DNA from: Sporobacter termitidis DSM 10068
GTDB lineage: Bacteria; Bacillota; Clostridia; Oscillospirales; Oscillospiraceae
Direction of reading: 5' to 3'
DNA: 64,000 bases
Assembly: GCF_900130065.1 (NCBI RefSeq)
Contig: NZ_FQXV01000010.1
Span: 107,471-171,470 of the forward strand
Made by a program: the position numbers and the translations under genes. Of this stretch, positions 55,615 through 64,000 are shown in pieces. The notes beneath the pieces were generated by a model. That model saw only the letters and a program-made list of their open reading frames with translations. It was not told the origin of the DNA and ran no database searches. Position 1 is the first letter of the stretch; each line of letters begins with the position of its first letter.

Positions 55615-57000
55615 ATGATTCAAAGCGGGTATCAGCTTATATCGGATCTTTATAAAATGAAGGATGACAGCGGCGCGGCCGGCAAAGCCGTCAATATTAG
55701 GGGCTGGATCAGGACCAACAGGGACAACGGCCACATCGGCTTTATCGAGCTCAACGACGGCTCCTGTTTTTCAGGCTGCCAGCTTGTCTATGACATGGAT
55801 GCAAACGGCGAGCTCAAGGAGGCCTCCAAATACCTCACCGGCTATTCCATCGAGGTCTCCGGGACCTTCAAGCCGACGCCGGGAGCCAAGCAGCCCTTTG
55901 AGGTGCTCGCTCAGGAAGTTCTCCTGCTGGGCAGCTGCGACCCCGATTTCCCCATGCAGAAAAAGCGGCACACGCTGGAATTCATGCGCGAGATCCCGCA
56001 TCTGAGAACGCGGACAAACACCTTTTCCGCGCTCTTCCGCGTCCGGTCCATCCTCTGCGCCGCCATCCACGATTACCTGCAGCAAAACGGCTTTTTGTAT
56101 ATCACCACGCCCATCATCACCGGCAACGACGCCGAGGGCGCCGGCGAGGTGTTCACGGTCACCACCCGGAACGACGCCGACTATGAAAACGACTTTTTCG
56201 GCAAGCACGCGTGCATGACCGTCTCCGGCCAGCTGCACGTGGAGCCGTTCGCGCTCTCTTACGGCAGGGTTTACACCTTCGGCCCCACCTTCCGGGCGGA
56301 GAATTCCAACACGACGACCCACGCCAGCGAATTCTGGATGATCGAACCGGAGCTCGCCTTTGCCGACCTGCAGGACGACATGGCCGTCATGGAAGGGCTC
56401 ATCAAATACTGCATCAAAACGGTGCTGGAAAAGGCCGCGCCGGAGATGCAGTTCTTCAACGACCTCATCGACAAGGAGCACACCCTCATCTCCCGCCTCC
56501 AGGCGGTGGCGGACTCCAGCTTCAAGGTCCTGACGTACACGGAGGCCGTCGAGTGCCTCAGGGAATCCGGCGTCGACTTCAAATATCCGTACGATTGGGG
56601 CTGCGACCTCAAGACGGAGCACGAGCGGTATATCTGCGAGCAGGTGGCCAAGGGCCCCGTTTTCATCACGGACTATCCCAAGGACATCAAGGCCTTCTAC
56701 ATGCGCATGAACGACGACGGCAAAACGGTCGCCGCCTGCGACATGCTGGTCCCCGGCGTGGGCGAGCTGATTGGCGGCTCCCAGCGGGAGGAGCGCTACG
56801 ACCACCTGGTAAAGCGCATGAGCGAGCTGGACATTCCCGTGGAGCCCCTCAAGTGGTATGTGGACCTGCGCCGCTTCGGCACGGTCAAGCACGCCGGCTT
56901 CGGCGTCGGCCTGGAGCGGTTCATCCTGTATTTAACGGGCATCGGCAACATTCGGGACACCATCCCGTATCCCAGGACGCCGGGCAACCTGACTTTCTGA
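55615..57000 (+). CDS. asnS: Asparagine--tRNA ligase
   Basis: 461 residues; ATG 55615 with AAAGGAG upstream. N-terminal OB fold (VNIRGWIRTNRDNGHIGFIE) and class II catalytic core: motif 2 TFGPTFRAENSNTTTHASEF followed by WMIEPELAF, and motif 3 GFGVGLERFILYLTG. Charges tRNA-Asn. The 110-base leader has one hairpin (AGTGCCGC/GCGGTGCT, 55558-55596) but no T-box sequence. DUF896 follows after 18 bases. Confidence 0.96.
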   Translation: MIQSGYQLISDLYKMKDDSGAAGKAVNIRGWIRTNRDNGHIGFIELNDGSCFSGCQLVYDMDANGELKEASKYLTGYSIEVSGTFKPTPGAKQPFEVLAQEVLLLGSCDPDFPMQKKRHTLEFMREIPHLRTRTNTFSALFRVRSILCAAIHDYLQQNGFLYITTPIITGNDAEGAGEVFTVTTRNDADYENDFFGKHACMTVSGQLHVEPFALSYGRVYTFGPTFRAENSNTTTHASEFWMIEPELAFADLQDDMAVMEGLIKYCIKTVLEKAAPEMQFFNDLIDKEHTLISRLQAVADSSFKVLTYTEAVECLRESGVDFKYPYDWGCDLKTEHERYICEQVAKGPVFITDYPKDIKAFYMRMNDDGKTVAACDMLVPGVGELIGGSQREERYDHLVKRMSELDIPVEPLKWYVDLRRFGTVKHAGFGVGLERFILYLTGIGNIRDTIPYPRTPGNLTF

Positions 57001-57018
57001 TCAAACGGAGGCGCCCCT

Positions 57019-57222
57019 ATGGAGCAATCCAAAATCGATAAAATCAACGAGCTGGCCAAAAAGGCCCGGGCCTGCGGACTCTGCGAGGAGGAGCTGGCGC
57101 TGCAGAAGGCGCTGCGCGAGGAATACGTGGCCGCCTTCCGCACCGCCCTCACCAACACGCTGGACAACACCTACATCCAGCGCCCCGACGGCACGCGTGA
57201 AAAGCTGAAACGCAAAGAGTAG
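57019..57222 (+). CDS. DUF896 (YnzC-like) protein
   Basis: 67 residues, CGGAGG upstream. IDKINELAKKARACGL then ALREEYVAAFRTALTNTLDN and TYIQRPDGT is the DUF896 pattern, a small three-helix protein of Firmicutes; the Bacillus member YneA-operon neighbour YnzC is the model. Function not established. Probably in one transcript with asnS. Confidence 0.92.
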   Translation: MEQSKIDKINELAKKARACGLCEEELALQKALREEYVAAFRTALTNTLDNTYIQRPDGTREKLKRKE

Positions 57223-57756
57223 CCGCCCCCGCGTCATCTACCTACCTCCCGCCACACCATCCCCGCCATGTCACCCCTGCACCCCCGCCGTACCATTCCC
57301 GCACCCCCTGCCGTCACCCGCGCACCCCCCGTCATGTCATTCCCGCGAAGGCGGGAATCCACGCCTTCCCCCGGAAGGCGGCGCGCAGCGCCGGACGAGA
57401 CACCTCTGCGCCGCGCTCACAAGAACGGCGGGAGGTGGTCATCCCGCCCTCGTTGCGGCAATCCAACGGCATGTTCGTAGGGCGGGACGACCCGGCCCGC
57501 CGCCGGTCCTTATCCTGGACAACAAGCCGTGCCGACACGTTCCCCCCGTAGGGGAAGCCGCCCTCGGCGTCCCAAGGCTCCTTTTTGAAAGGAGCTGTCG
57601 GCGAAGCCGACTGAGGATTGCCTCCCGTACCGCGCGGCATCGCAGCCGCCCCGCCGCGCCAACAAGAACGGCGGGAGCAAGCCCCCGCCCTACGGGTATT
57701 CCAAATCGCGGCATCGGACAAATGCGGCCGGGAACGGCGGCAGAGCGGCAAAATAC
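57223..57756. repeat. GC-rich non-coding gap with degenerate dispersed repeats
   Basis: No credible gene. It contains partial copies of the GGAGCTGTCG...CGACTGAGG palindromic repeat (57590-57615), CCGGAAGGCGGCGCGCAGCG (57370-57390, also at about 60817), and two AAGAACGGCGGGAG stretches (57421, 57664). Simple CCCC/CACC runs occupy 57223-57330. Confidence 0.6.
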
Positions 57757-57792
57757 AAAAGAGGCTGTACATTGTGTACAGCCTCGGTTTTA
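57757..57792 (-). terminator. Terminator of the hexokinase gene
   Basis: GAGGCTGTACA / TGTACAGCCTC with a 3-base loop; on the minus strand it is followed by TTTTGTATTTT. Confidence 0.85.
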
Positions 57793-57831
57793 TCGACAGC
57801 CTAATGCAGGATCAAGCTCCTGCTTGCTTTT

Positions 57832-59106
57832 TTATCTGCCGGCCATGGCGGCCGCGGCCGTCCCCAGCAGCGTGGCGTTTTCAACGCCCGTCACCCGCGT
57901 ATGGCCATAGCCGCCCCTTGCCAGACAATTCAGGAACTTCTCCCTGAATCCGTAGAGCTTATAAAACGTCGAGCCTTCCGCCGTGACGCAGGCGGGCCTG
58001 TCGGGCCGCGCGCCGGTCTTCTCGACGGCCGCCGCCACGGCCGCGGCGGTGAGCTTTGCCGCCCGCCCGACGATCCTGTCGGCAACGGTATAGACCGCGT
58101 CCCGGTCGGATTCGTCCCGGCAGAGCGCCGCCAGGCGGCTCCCGCCCCTCGGGTCGGACATAAAATCGCTCGCCGCCGGCAGCGGCAGGTCTCCAAGCCG
58201 CAGGACCGCTTCTGACGCCGGCGGCGTCAGGAGCCCGTCGGCCGCGGCTTTTTGCAGCGTCAGGAGAATGAGCCGCCCCAGATACCGGCCGCTCGTCATT
58301 TTTTCCAAAAGGTGCGCGCCGGGATTTGACGACGCCGCGTCCAGCGCCCGGTCCAACAGGCCGGCGGGCACGCCGCCGAAGCCGCCGGCCTCGGTGTTGA
58401 CGATCATGGTATCATCAGCGCCGCCGCCGAGCTTTTTGATCTCCGCGGTTCTTTCAACATAGCTGAGATTCATGCCGGTGCCGAGCACAAAGCCGACATA
58501 TCCGCCGCAGTCCTGCCCGCCCGAAGCCATGGCTCCGCCCAGGAGCACGGCCGCCGTGTCGTTGAGCAGGACGCTGTGTTTCGCCGGTCCGGCGCCGGCC
58601 TCACGGAGCGCCTGCGACAGCTCCTTTAAAATTTCCATTCCTGCCGCGCCGGAAACCTTGATTTCCTTGCTGAAAGCGATGAGCCTGCCCTCTCCGCCCG
58701 GCAGCATTTCCACCGCGTGTGAAAAGCAGACGCCGATATTGCCGCTTTGCCGGGCCGCCGGCAGGAGATGCCCGGCGATCTCCCGGAAAAATTCCGCCTT
58801 TGTGACCTCGCGCTCCAGTCCCGGCACAGGGAATTCGTCCAGGCTGAGGATGCGAAATTGTCCGCCCTGACAGGCCGTCAGGGCGATGCGGAGGTTTGTG
58901 CCGCCGATGTCCACAGCCACGGCCGTTCCGTCCCCGGCGGGCCGCGCCGACAGGTACGACGGCAGCATGTCCAGAGAAGACCGCTCTCCCTCAAGACCCG
59001 CCTTCATTTCGTCGATGAAGGTGTTTTTGATTTCATTAAAATCGACGCCGTCCGGATGCATGCCGCAGCGGCGCAGAAAATCGTCTGTTTTTTTCGTCAC
59101 GTTCAA
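57832..59106 (-). CDS. Hexokinase-family sugar kinase
   Basis: 424 residues. Start set at TTG 59106 with AAAGGAG eight bases upstream. The order of motifs follows the eukaryotic-type hexokinase family: phosphate-1 AVDIGGTNLRIAL, sugar-binding FSHAVEM, catalytic LLNDTAAVLLGG, phosphate-2 GFVLGTGMNLSY, INTEAGGFGG-like VNTEAGGFGGVP, and C-terminal CVTAEGSTFY. It is the long, two-domain form (over 400 residues) rather than the short ROK glucokinase typical of Firmicutes. The sugar is probably a hexose. Confidence 0.87.
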   Translation of the reverse strand: MNVTKKTDDFLRRCGMHPDGVDFNEIKNTFIDEMKAGLEGERSSLDMLPSYLSARPAGDGTAVAVDIGGTNLRIALTACQGGQFRILSLDEFPVPGLEREVTKAEFFREIAGHLLPAARQSGNIGVCFSHAVEMLPGGEGRLIAFSKEIKVSGAAGMEILKELSQALREAGAGPAKHSVLLNDTAAVLLGGAMASGGQDCGGYVGFVLGTGMNLSYVERTAEIKKLGGGADDTMIVNTEAGGFGGVPAGLLDRALDAASSNPGAHLLEKMTSGRYLGRLILLTLQKAAADGLLTPPASEAVLRLGDLPLPAASDFMSDPRGGSRLAALCRDESDRDAVYTVADRIVGRAAKLTAAAVAAAVEKTGARPDRPACVTAEGSTFYKLYGFREKFLNCLARGGYGHTRVTGVENATLLGTAAAAMAGR

Positions 59107-59307
59107 GGCGGATGCTCCTTTACGCAAAATTGTGAGCCGCGGCCGGTTTACTCCCATTATAGCGCAGCGCCCCTTTTTATAGAAGCTTTTTCGCGCGTAT
59201 CGGCGGATTGGCCATTGACGCGGCCCGCCCTCAGCGTATAAAATCTATATAATTTCTGCATGCTAAAATTTGCCGAATATTATTACGAAAGAGAGGAGGC
59301 CGTCGTG

Positions 59308-60210
59308 ATGCTGGACGTTTGCCTGCCGGGCACGGGCGGCATGATGCCGCTTCCCGAGCGGTGGCTCAGCTGCTGCTGGATCGAGTACCAGGGTAAGGCG
59401 CTGCTCGTGGACTGCGGCGAGGGCACGCAGATTGCCCTGAAAAAAGCCGGCTGCAAGCTGAGCCGCCTGGATATCCTGCTGGTGACGCATTTCCACGCCG
59501 ACCATATCGCCGGCCTGCCGGGCCTCCTTTTGACGCTGGGCAACCATGACAAGAAAACACCGCTCCTAATCGTCGGGCCGCAGCACCTCGAAGCCGTCGT
59601 CTCCTCTTTGATGATCATCGCCCCGGCGCTGCCGTACCCCGTGGAGCTTATCGAGCTGAAAAACGGCACGGAAGGGCTCCTGGAGGACGACGAGCTCTCG
59701 GTGTCATACCTGCCGCTGGAGCACGGCATTCCCTGCTTCGGCTACCGCGTCTCCCTGCGGCGGAAGCCCGTGTTCAATCCGGAGAAGGCCGGGCAGCTGG
59801 GGGTGCCGAAAAATCTGTTCAAAACACTCCACGCCGGCACCCCCGTCCGCCTGGACGACGGCCGGCAGATCGAGCCGCGGATGGTCCTGGACGGAGAGCG
59901 CCGCCCCCTGTCCGTCACCTATATCACCGATTCCGTGCCCACCGCGCCCATGGCGGACTTCGCCCGGGACAGCGACCTGCTCGTCTGCGAGGGCATGTAC
60001 GGGGAGACGGAGATGCGCGACAAAATGGAGGAAAAAGGGCACATGGTCTTCGCCGACAGCGCCCGCCTGGCCTCGATGGCCGGCGCCGGCCGCCTGTGGC
60101 TGACGCATTTCAGCCCCGCCATGAAGGACCCGGAGACTTATATCGGCAACGCCCGGGCCGTTTTCAGGAATACCGAGATCGGTTACGACGGCATTAAAAC
60201 AACGCTTTGA
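59308..60210 (+). CDS. Ribonuclease Z-like metallo-hydrolase
   Basis: 300 residues from ATG 59308 (GAGGAGG upstream); an earlier in-frame ATG lacks a site. Metal motif THFHADHIAGLPG at residues 60-72, further ligands His (LEHGIPCFGYRV), Asp (YITDSVPT) and the final WLTHFSP. These are in the tRNase Z order; the product probably trims tRNA 3' ends. Start MLDVCLPGTGGMMPLPERW matches many clostridial RNase Z. Confidence 0.88.
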   Translation: MLDVCLPGTGGMMPLPERWLSCCWIEYQGKALLVDCGEGTQIALKKAGCKLSRLDILLVTHFHADHIAGLPGLLLTLGNHDKKTPLLIVGPQHLEAVVSSLMIIAPALPYPVELIELKNGTEGLLEDDELSVSYLPLEHGIPCFGYRVSLRRKPVFNPEKAGQLGVPKNLFKTLHAGTPVRLDDGRQIEPRMVLDGERRPLSVTYITDSVPTAPMADFARDSDLLVCEGMYGETEMRDKMEEKGHMVFADSARLASMAGAGRLWLTHFSPAMKDPETYIGNARAVFRNTEIGYDGIKTTL

Positions 60211-60250
60211 AACCAGTGGCCTCGAAAATCATAAAGATCAGGTGAGATAC

Positions 60251-60760
60251 ATGAGTAAAAATATCCGGAGAATCACATATACGGCGCTCGCCGCCGCGAT
60301 TGTTTTTACGGTAACGCGCCTTTTCGTTTTCACGGTTTCAGCCTCGGGCTCCTATGTAAATTTCGGCGATATCGCCATTTATATTATTTCATATCTTTTT
60401 GGCGGTCCTTTAGCGGCGCTCGCGTCCGGTATTGGCAGCGGTTTGGCGGATCTGACCGCTGGCGCCGCTGTTTATGCGCCGGCGACCCTGATTATCAAGG
60501 GTCTCATGGGCCTCATCGCCGGCTGCCTGATGCTGAAAAGGAAGTTCTGGATTTATGCTTTAGCCTGTGTGCTGTGCGGCGCGGTCATGGTCGTTGGCTA
60601 TGGTTTATACGATATCTGCATCGGCGGCTTCGGCGCCGCTGTGAGCAATGCCATCCCAGGCAATATGATCCAGTGGGGCGCCAGTGTCGTCATTGCCCTG
60701 CTCCTCTACCCTGTCGCCGTGCGAATACAGAAGGTCACGCACTTCGATGAACTAAAATAA
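60251..60760 (+). CDS. ECF transporter S component
   Basis: 169 residues from ATG 60251. Six membrane segments, with the S-component pattern (TYTALAAAIVFTVTRL, VNFGDIAIYIISYLFGGPLA, GIGSGLADLTAG, KGLMGLIAGCLM). No ATPase or T gene next to it, so it presumably shares a common ECF module. The ligand cannot be deduced; there is no riboswitch in the 40 bases before it. Distinct from the B12-island transporter. Confidence 0.85.
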   Translation: MSKNIRRITYTALAAAIVFTVTRLFVFTVSASGSYVNFGDIAIYIISYLFGGPLAALASGIGSGLADLTAGAAVYAPATLIIKGLMGLIAGCLMLKRKFWIYALACVLCGAVMVVGYGLYDICIGGFGAAVSNAIPGNMIQWGASVVIALLLYPVAVRIQKVTHFDELK

Positions 60761-60795
60761 CAGCTCCTGCGTTTTAATAAGCGCCGGTCCCAGTC

Positions 60796-60870
60796 CCCAA
60801 GCCTTCCCCTCCGAGGAAGGTGGCGCGCAGCGCCGGATGAGGGCCTTCCGTGCCGCGCCCCGTCGAATTT
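60796..60870 (+). repeat. Dispersed repeat, divergent copy
   Basis: AAGCCTTCCCCTCCGAGGAA followed by GGTGGCGCGCAGCGCCGGAT, related to the 57370 copy. Beyond the terminator at 60916, the gap 60951-61337 has no gene. Confidence 0.5.
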
Positions 60871-60915
60871 TTTATAACCGAACGCCCTCTCGGGGGCGCT
60901 ATCATCCCCGCGCTG

Positions 60916-60950
60916 GCACGCTCAGTATAACATACTGAGCGTGCTTTTTC
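60916..60950 (+). terminator. Terminator, probably of the ECF S gene
   Basis: GCACGCTCAGTAT / ATACTGAGCGTGC with a 3-base loop and TTTTTCC. Confidence 0.85.
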
Positions 60951-61337
60951 CGTTATAAGAAAGCCGTCTACCCACCCGCATACTCATTCGACATAAACCG
61001 ACAAACGCCTTCAATCGGCGTTTTTTAAAATATAAATATAACACAAATCGAGATTCTCAAAAACCCATTATCCAGCAACCGCAGCGCTTTGACAACTCTT
61101 CGAGCCCCAAACGCTTAATACTCTCGTAACATATCAAGGAAAATATCGCGCCAATTCTGCCTCTTTTAAGGGTTTACAAAGCATTTTTAATCAAAATCAG
61201 CCAAACCATATCCAACAGAAGCCCTTTTTCATCCAATACAAGCCTGTTTTCCTGTCGAATCCGTCATAGGGGGCGCCGCCCTTAGCGTCCCATCGCACCG
61301 CACTCCGGGAACCGGGCTGCGCGTGTATCCCCGTTTT

Positions 61338-61390
61338 CCCCGGCTCCCTCAGACGAGGGAGCTGTCGCCCGCAGGCGACTGAAGGAGGGA
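61338..61390 (+). repeat. Dispersed repeat, copy 4
   Basis: Nearly identical to 53958-54011 over about 53 bases (two or so differences). Same orientation. From 61391 to 61569 nothing else is seen except GC-rich filler. Confidence 0.8.
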
Positions 61391-61569
61391 GCTTGTCGGC
61401 GCCACACCGCACAAGCGCAGCAAGCATGAACCCCCGCTTATGTAGGGGCGATTCACGAATCGCCCGCCAATCTTGTCAGCCGGCATTGATCCGCCGACGG
61501 GCCGCGTCCCTATGCCAGCCCCCCATTCGAGCGGTAACTAATGGGCGTCATACGGTCCCCATCGGGATT

Positions 61570-61710
61570 TCACCGGACTTCTTTCTGTCGAGCCGAGACG
61601 ATTTTCAAAAGCACCGGCGTGATCACCGTTGTCAGGAGGACGACGAGGATGGCCGGCGCACAGACCTCCTGGGAGATGATGCCGCTGGTCAGTGGCGTGT
61701 ACAAATCAGT
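61570..61710 (-). pseudogene. C-terminal remnant of a cation:proton antiporter
   Basis: 46 codons from just after a stop at 61711-61713 to TGA at 61570: TPLTSGIISQEVCAPAILVV then LLTTVITPVLLKIVSARQK. It has the form of the last two membrane helices of CPA2-type Na+/K+:H+ antiporters (x-GIIS-x-E-x-x-APAIL, TTVITPxLLK). No upstream part exists in the window, so it is a broken gene. The family call is by pattern. Confidence 0.5.
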
Positions 61711-61723
61711 TTACCCAAACGTC

Positions 61724-61752
61724 ACCGCGCACCCTGTTACCGGGTGCGCGGT
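61724..61752 (-). terminator. Hairpin after glnK
   Basis: ACCGCGCACCC / GGGTGCGCGGT with a 7-base loop, 36 bases past the P-II stop; no strong U-run. Confidence 0.65.
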
Positions 61753-61787
61753 ACGTATATTGAGAGGGATGATAGGAGTAATTGGTT

Positions 61788-62129
61788 TTATTTTATCGCG
61801 TCGATACCGCGCTCCTTCGTCCTGATACGGACAGCGTCGATGATATCCGAGATGAAGATTTTGCCGTCTCCGACACTGCCGGTATAGGCGATTTCCGAGA
61901 TCTTGGCGATAACGCCCTCAACCTCCTCATCGGCGGTAACGATTTCGAGCTTGACCTTGGGCAGGAAGTTGTAATCGATCTCCGTGCCGCGGACATATTC
62001 CTTCCAGCCCTTCTGTTTGCCAAACCCCATGACCTGACTGATGCTCAGCCCGTTAAGCTGAAGCTTGTCAAGGACGCCCTTGATTTCTTCGAGCTTTTCC
62101 GGTCTGATGAATGCGTCGATTTTTTTCAT
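61788..62129 (-). CDS. glnK: P-II nitrogen regulatory protein
   Basis: 113 residues; 21 bases after amt. Complete P-II trimer fold: KKIDAFIRPEKLEEIKGVLD, T-loop GFGKQKGWKEYVRGTEIDYN then FLPKVKLEIV, and B/C-loop TGSVGDGKIFISDI. In the T-loop, the place of the uridylylated Tyr51 is Ile (RGTEID), with a Tyr two residues on. So classical GlnD control is unlikely; it should act by ATP/2-oxoglutarate binding and plug the Amt channel. Confidence 0.94.
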   Translation of the reverse strand: MKKIDAFIRPEKLEEIKGVLDKLQLNGLSISQVMGFGKQKGWKEYVRGTEIDYNFLPKVKLEIVTADEEVEGVIAKISEIAYTGSVGDGKIFISDIIDAVRIRTKERGIDAIK

Positions 62130-62150
62130 ACAAAACCCTCCGTTTCAGAC

Positions 62151-63395
62151 TTAATCCATGCCGTTGAACGCCGGGTAAGCCGTTTCGCCGTGCTCGGAGC
62201 TGTCGAGGCCGGCATCCTCGCTCTTGGGCGGCACCTTGATGCCCTTTGTGACGAGAGAGGATATCCCGGCGGCGATGAGCGTGCCGACGACCGCAAAGCC
62301 GATGGTGATGCCGATAGCCGCGAGCTGGCGGACAAAGAGGTGCGCGTCGCCGAAGACGAGTCCGTCCCAGGCCGCGGCGGAGTTGATCGACTTCTGCGCG
62401 AACAGACCGGTGGCGATGCCGCCCCAGATGCCGCCGACGCCGTGGCAGCCGAAGACGTCCAGGGCGTCGTCATAGCCGAACTTCGGCTTGATGACAGTAA
62501 TGAAGAAATAGCAGATCGGGCTGACAAGCGCGCCGATGATGATGGCCGCCCAGACAGGCACGAAGCCCGCAGCCGGCGTGATGGCCACAAGGCCGATGAC
62601 GATACCGGTGGATGCGCCGACAAGGGTCGGCTTGCCGTTTCTGATGACCTCGATAAGGAGCCAGGACAGAAGCGCCGTAGCGGCCGCCGTATTCGTCGTC
62701 ATGAATGCGTGGATTGCCAGGCCGTTGGCCGCCAGCGCGCTGCCCGCGTTGAAGCCGAACCAGCCGAACCACAACAGCGCCGCGCCGAGAAGCACAAACG
62801 GCACATTGTGCGGATGGTATGGCGCCTTGCCAAAGTTCTTCCTCTTACCCAGCAGGAGAGTCAGAACCAGGGCGCTGACACCGGAGCTGATGTGGACGAC
62901 ATTGCCGCCCGCAAAGTCGACGGCGCCGAGCTTGAACAGGAAGCCGCCGCCCCAGAGCATATGCGCCAGGGGGTAGTATACGAGAATAGACCAGACCGTT
63001 GTGAAAATGACGAGCGCGCCGAATTTCATGCGCTCGGCGATAGCGCCGGTAATCAGCGCCGGTGTGATGATGGCGAACATCATCTGGAAAATCGCCAGGC
63101 ACAGCGTGTTCGGGTACGGGAGCGTCGTGTCGTTCAGCGTATCGAAATTCAGGCCGAACCAGCCGAAATCGCCGAAGATGCCGCCTTCTCCCCCATGGAA
63201 GGACAGCGTAAAGCCGATCAGCACCCACAGTAAGGATGCAATGCCCATCAGGATGACCGAGGACATGATGGTATTGATAATGTTTTTGCGCTTAACGAGT
63301 CCGCCGTAGAAAAATGCCAGGCCGGGTGTCATGATAAGTACGAGCGCCGACGATGTCAGCATCCAGGAGACATCTCCTGAGTTCAGTGCCGCCAT
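62151..63395 (-). CDS. amt: Ammonium transporter
   Basis: 414 residues. Start chosen at MAALNSGDVSWMLTSSALVL (ATG 63395, GGGAGT upstream). Eleven helices with the Amt signatures: ALVLIMTPGLAFFYGGLVKR, DFAGGNVVHISSGVSALVL (first pore His region), GWFGFNAGSALAANG, DDALDVFGCHGVGGIWGGIA (second pore His). Imports ammonium; forms the usual pair with glnK. Confidence 0.96.
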   Translation of the reverse strand: MAALNSGDVSWMLTSSALVLIMTPGLAFFYGGLVKRKNIINTIMSSVILMGIASLLWVLIGFTLSFHGGEGGIFGDFGWFGLNFDTLNDTTLPYPNTLCLAIFQMMFAIITPALITGAIAERMKFGALVIFTTVWSILVYYPLAHMLWGGGFLFKLGAVDFAGGNVVHISSGVSALVLTLLLGKRKNFGKAPYHPHNVPFVLLGAALLWFGWFGFNAGSALAANGLAIHAFMTTNTAAATALLSWLLIEVIRNGKPTLVGASTGIVIGLVAITPAAGFVPVWAAIIIGALVSPICYFFITVIKPKFGYDDALDVFGCHGVGGIWGGIATGLFAQKSINSAAAWDGLVFGDAHLFVRQLAAIGITIGFAVVGTLIAAGISSLVTKGIKVPPKSEDAGLDSSEHGETAYPAFNGMD

Positions 63396-63410
63396 GATAT
63401 CCACTCCCTT

Positions 63411-63464
63411 TAAAAAATAATAGAGCCAATAATGCCGTACATCGACGTACAGCTTTATCGGCTC
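63411..63464 (-). terminator. Attenuator-like hairpin in the amt leader
   Basis: On the minus strand GAGCCGATAA ... TTATTGGCTC with an inner GTACGTC/GATGTAC stem, followed by TATTATTTTTTA, only 15-25 bases before the amt start. An intrinsic terminator here implies regulated read-through. 63465-63675 has no other gene. Confidence 0.75.
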
Positions 63465-63675
63465 CGTTGCCCTGATTAAATTTTGCGGTAACTTCTTCCG
63501 GAAGTATGTTATTATAATATTGAAGCAATGAACATTTGTCAAGTGCGAAATTCATATTCTTAATATTATTTTATGATGTCGTTGTATAATTCGTGTTTTT
63601 TGCAGGATCTAATTATATTGTTGCATTATCGAGGTTTTACGGCATACCATGTATTTCCTGCCGATTTTGAACAAA

Positions 63676-63710
63676 AAAACAACCTCACACTAAATGAGGT
63701 TGTTTTTTGT
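63676..63710 (-). terminator. Terminator after 5S rRNA
   Basis: AACAACCTCA / TGAGGTTGTT stem with a run of T on the minus strand (GTTTTTTTG). Confidence 0.87.
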
Positions 63711-63827
<117 letters not shown>

Positions 63828-63909
63828 ATGTAATCGGTATTGTAACCGAATACTACTACAATATGCTATTTTTGTCAAGAAGCTACTGAAAGATACCTAG
63901 GAGTTTAAA

Positions 63910-63981
63910 TGACCCGTAGGAGAATCGAACTCCTGTTTGCGGCGTGAGAGGCCGCCGTCTTGACCGCTTGACCAACGGGCC
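63910..63981 (-). tRNA. tRNA-Glu(CTC)
   Basis: Acceptor GGCCCGT/ACGGGTC, discriminator A, CCA not encoded. Anticodon stem GCGGC/GCCGC with loop CTCTCAC gives CTC. TTCGATT T-loop. Confidence 0.92.
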
Positions 63982-64000
63982 GTCGTCGTCGCAGATTTCG

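Noticed and set aside
61782..63233. 483-codon plus-strand frame opposite glnK and amt
   Set aside because: Antisense to two well-supported genes; composition typical of a shadow frame.

Overview
The window looks like a moderately GC-rich, low-redundancy stretch of a Clostridia genome, probably an Oscillospiraceae/Oscillospirales-type gut or anaerobic bacterium. The reasons are strong Gram-positive ribosome binding sites, many secreted proteins with S-layer homology (SLH) domains, YaaH-like LysM/GH18 and DUF896 genes, ECF-type vitamin transporters, intrinsic terminators, and riboswitch-plus-terminator leaders. No species can be named from sequence alone.

Positions 1-42,400 form one unusual island. 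I find seven cobalamin (B12) riboswitches (A-G): A 5240-5478(-), B 26365-26690(-), C 31115-31322(-), D 32362-32478(-), E 33183-33384(+), F 34968-35166(+), G 35851-36031(+). Most are followed by an intrinsic terminator before the next gene. They lead into secreted or surface proteins built from DUF4430 (transcobalamin-like C-terminal) domains, helical toroid-like regions, bacterial Ig-like, GLUG, leucine-rich and SLH domains. They also lead into a complete ECF-type ABC transporter (A-A-S fusion plus T), a papain-like protease with a small membrane protein, a serine recombinase, and small DUF2292 and HNH-repeat genes. From riboswitch B a single run of minus-strand genes continues for about 20 kb (26050 down to 5744): a giant GLUG protein, MoxR, DUF58, a transglutaminase-like protein, an SLH/toroid protein, a DUF4430 protein, EcfT and EcfAA-S. 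My interpretation is a B12-repressed cell-surface system for capture and import of corrinoids, with an extracellular binder resembling the two-domain plan of animal intrinsic factor/transcobalamin feeding an ECF importer. This is inference; ligand binding is not shown by sequence.

Riboswitches C and E are close paralogues in inverted orientation, and between them lie a serine recombinase (31521-32132, itself behind compact riboswitch D) and one unknown gene. This geometry suggests, without proving, an invertible or recently rearranged control cassette.

Positions 42,400-64,000 are more ordinary: a five-tRNA cluster (Gly, Arg, His, Gln, Lys, all minus), pyrB with a PyrI-like zinc tail, a TIGR04076 protein, a thioesterase, an SLH protein, a MacAB-type efflux operon divergent from its likely two-component system, a LysM/GH18 protein, asnS, a DUF896 protein, a hexokinase-family kinase, an RNase Z-like hydrolase, another ECF S component, amt-glnK, a 5S rRNA and tRNA-Glu. 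GC-rich intergenic gaps here carry a dispersed palindromic repeat.
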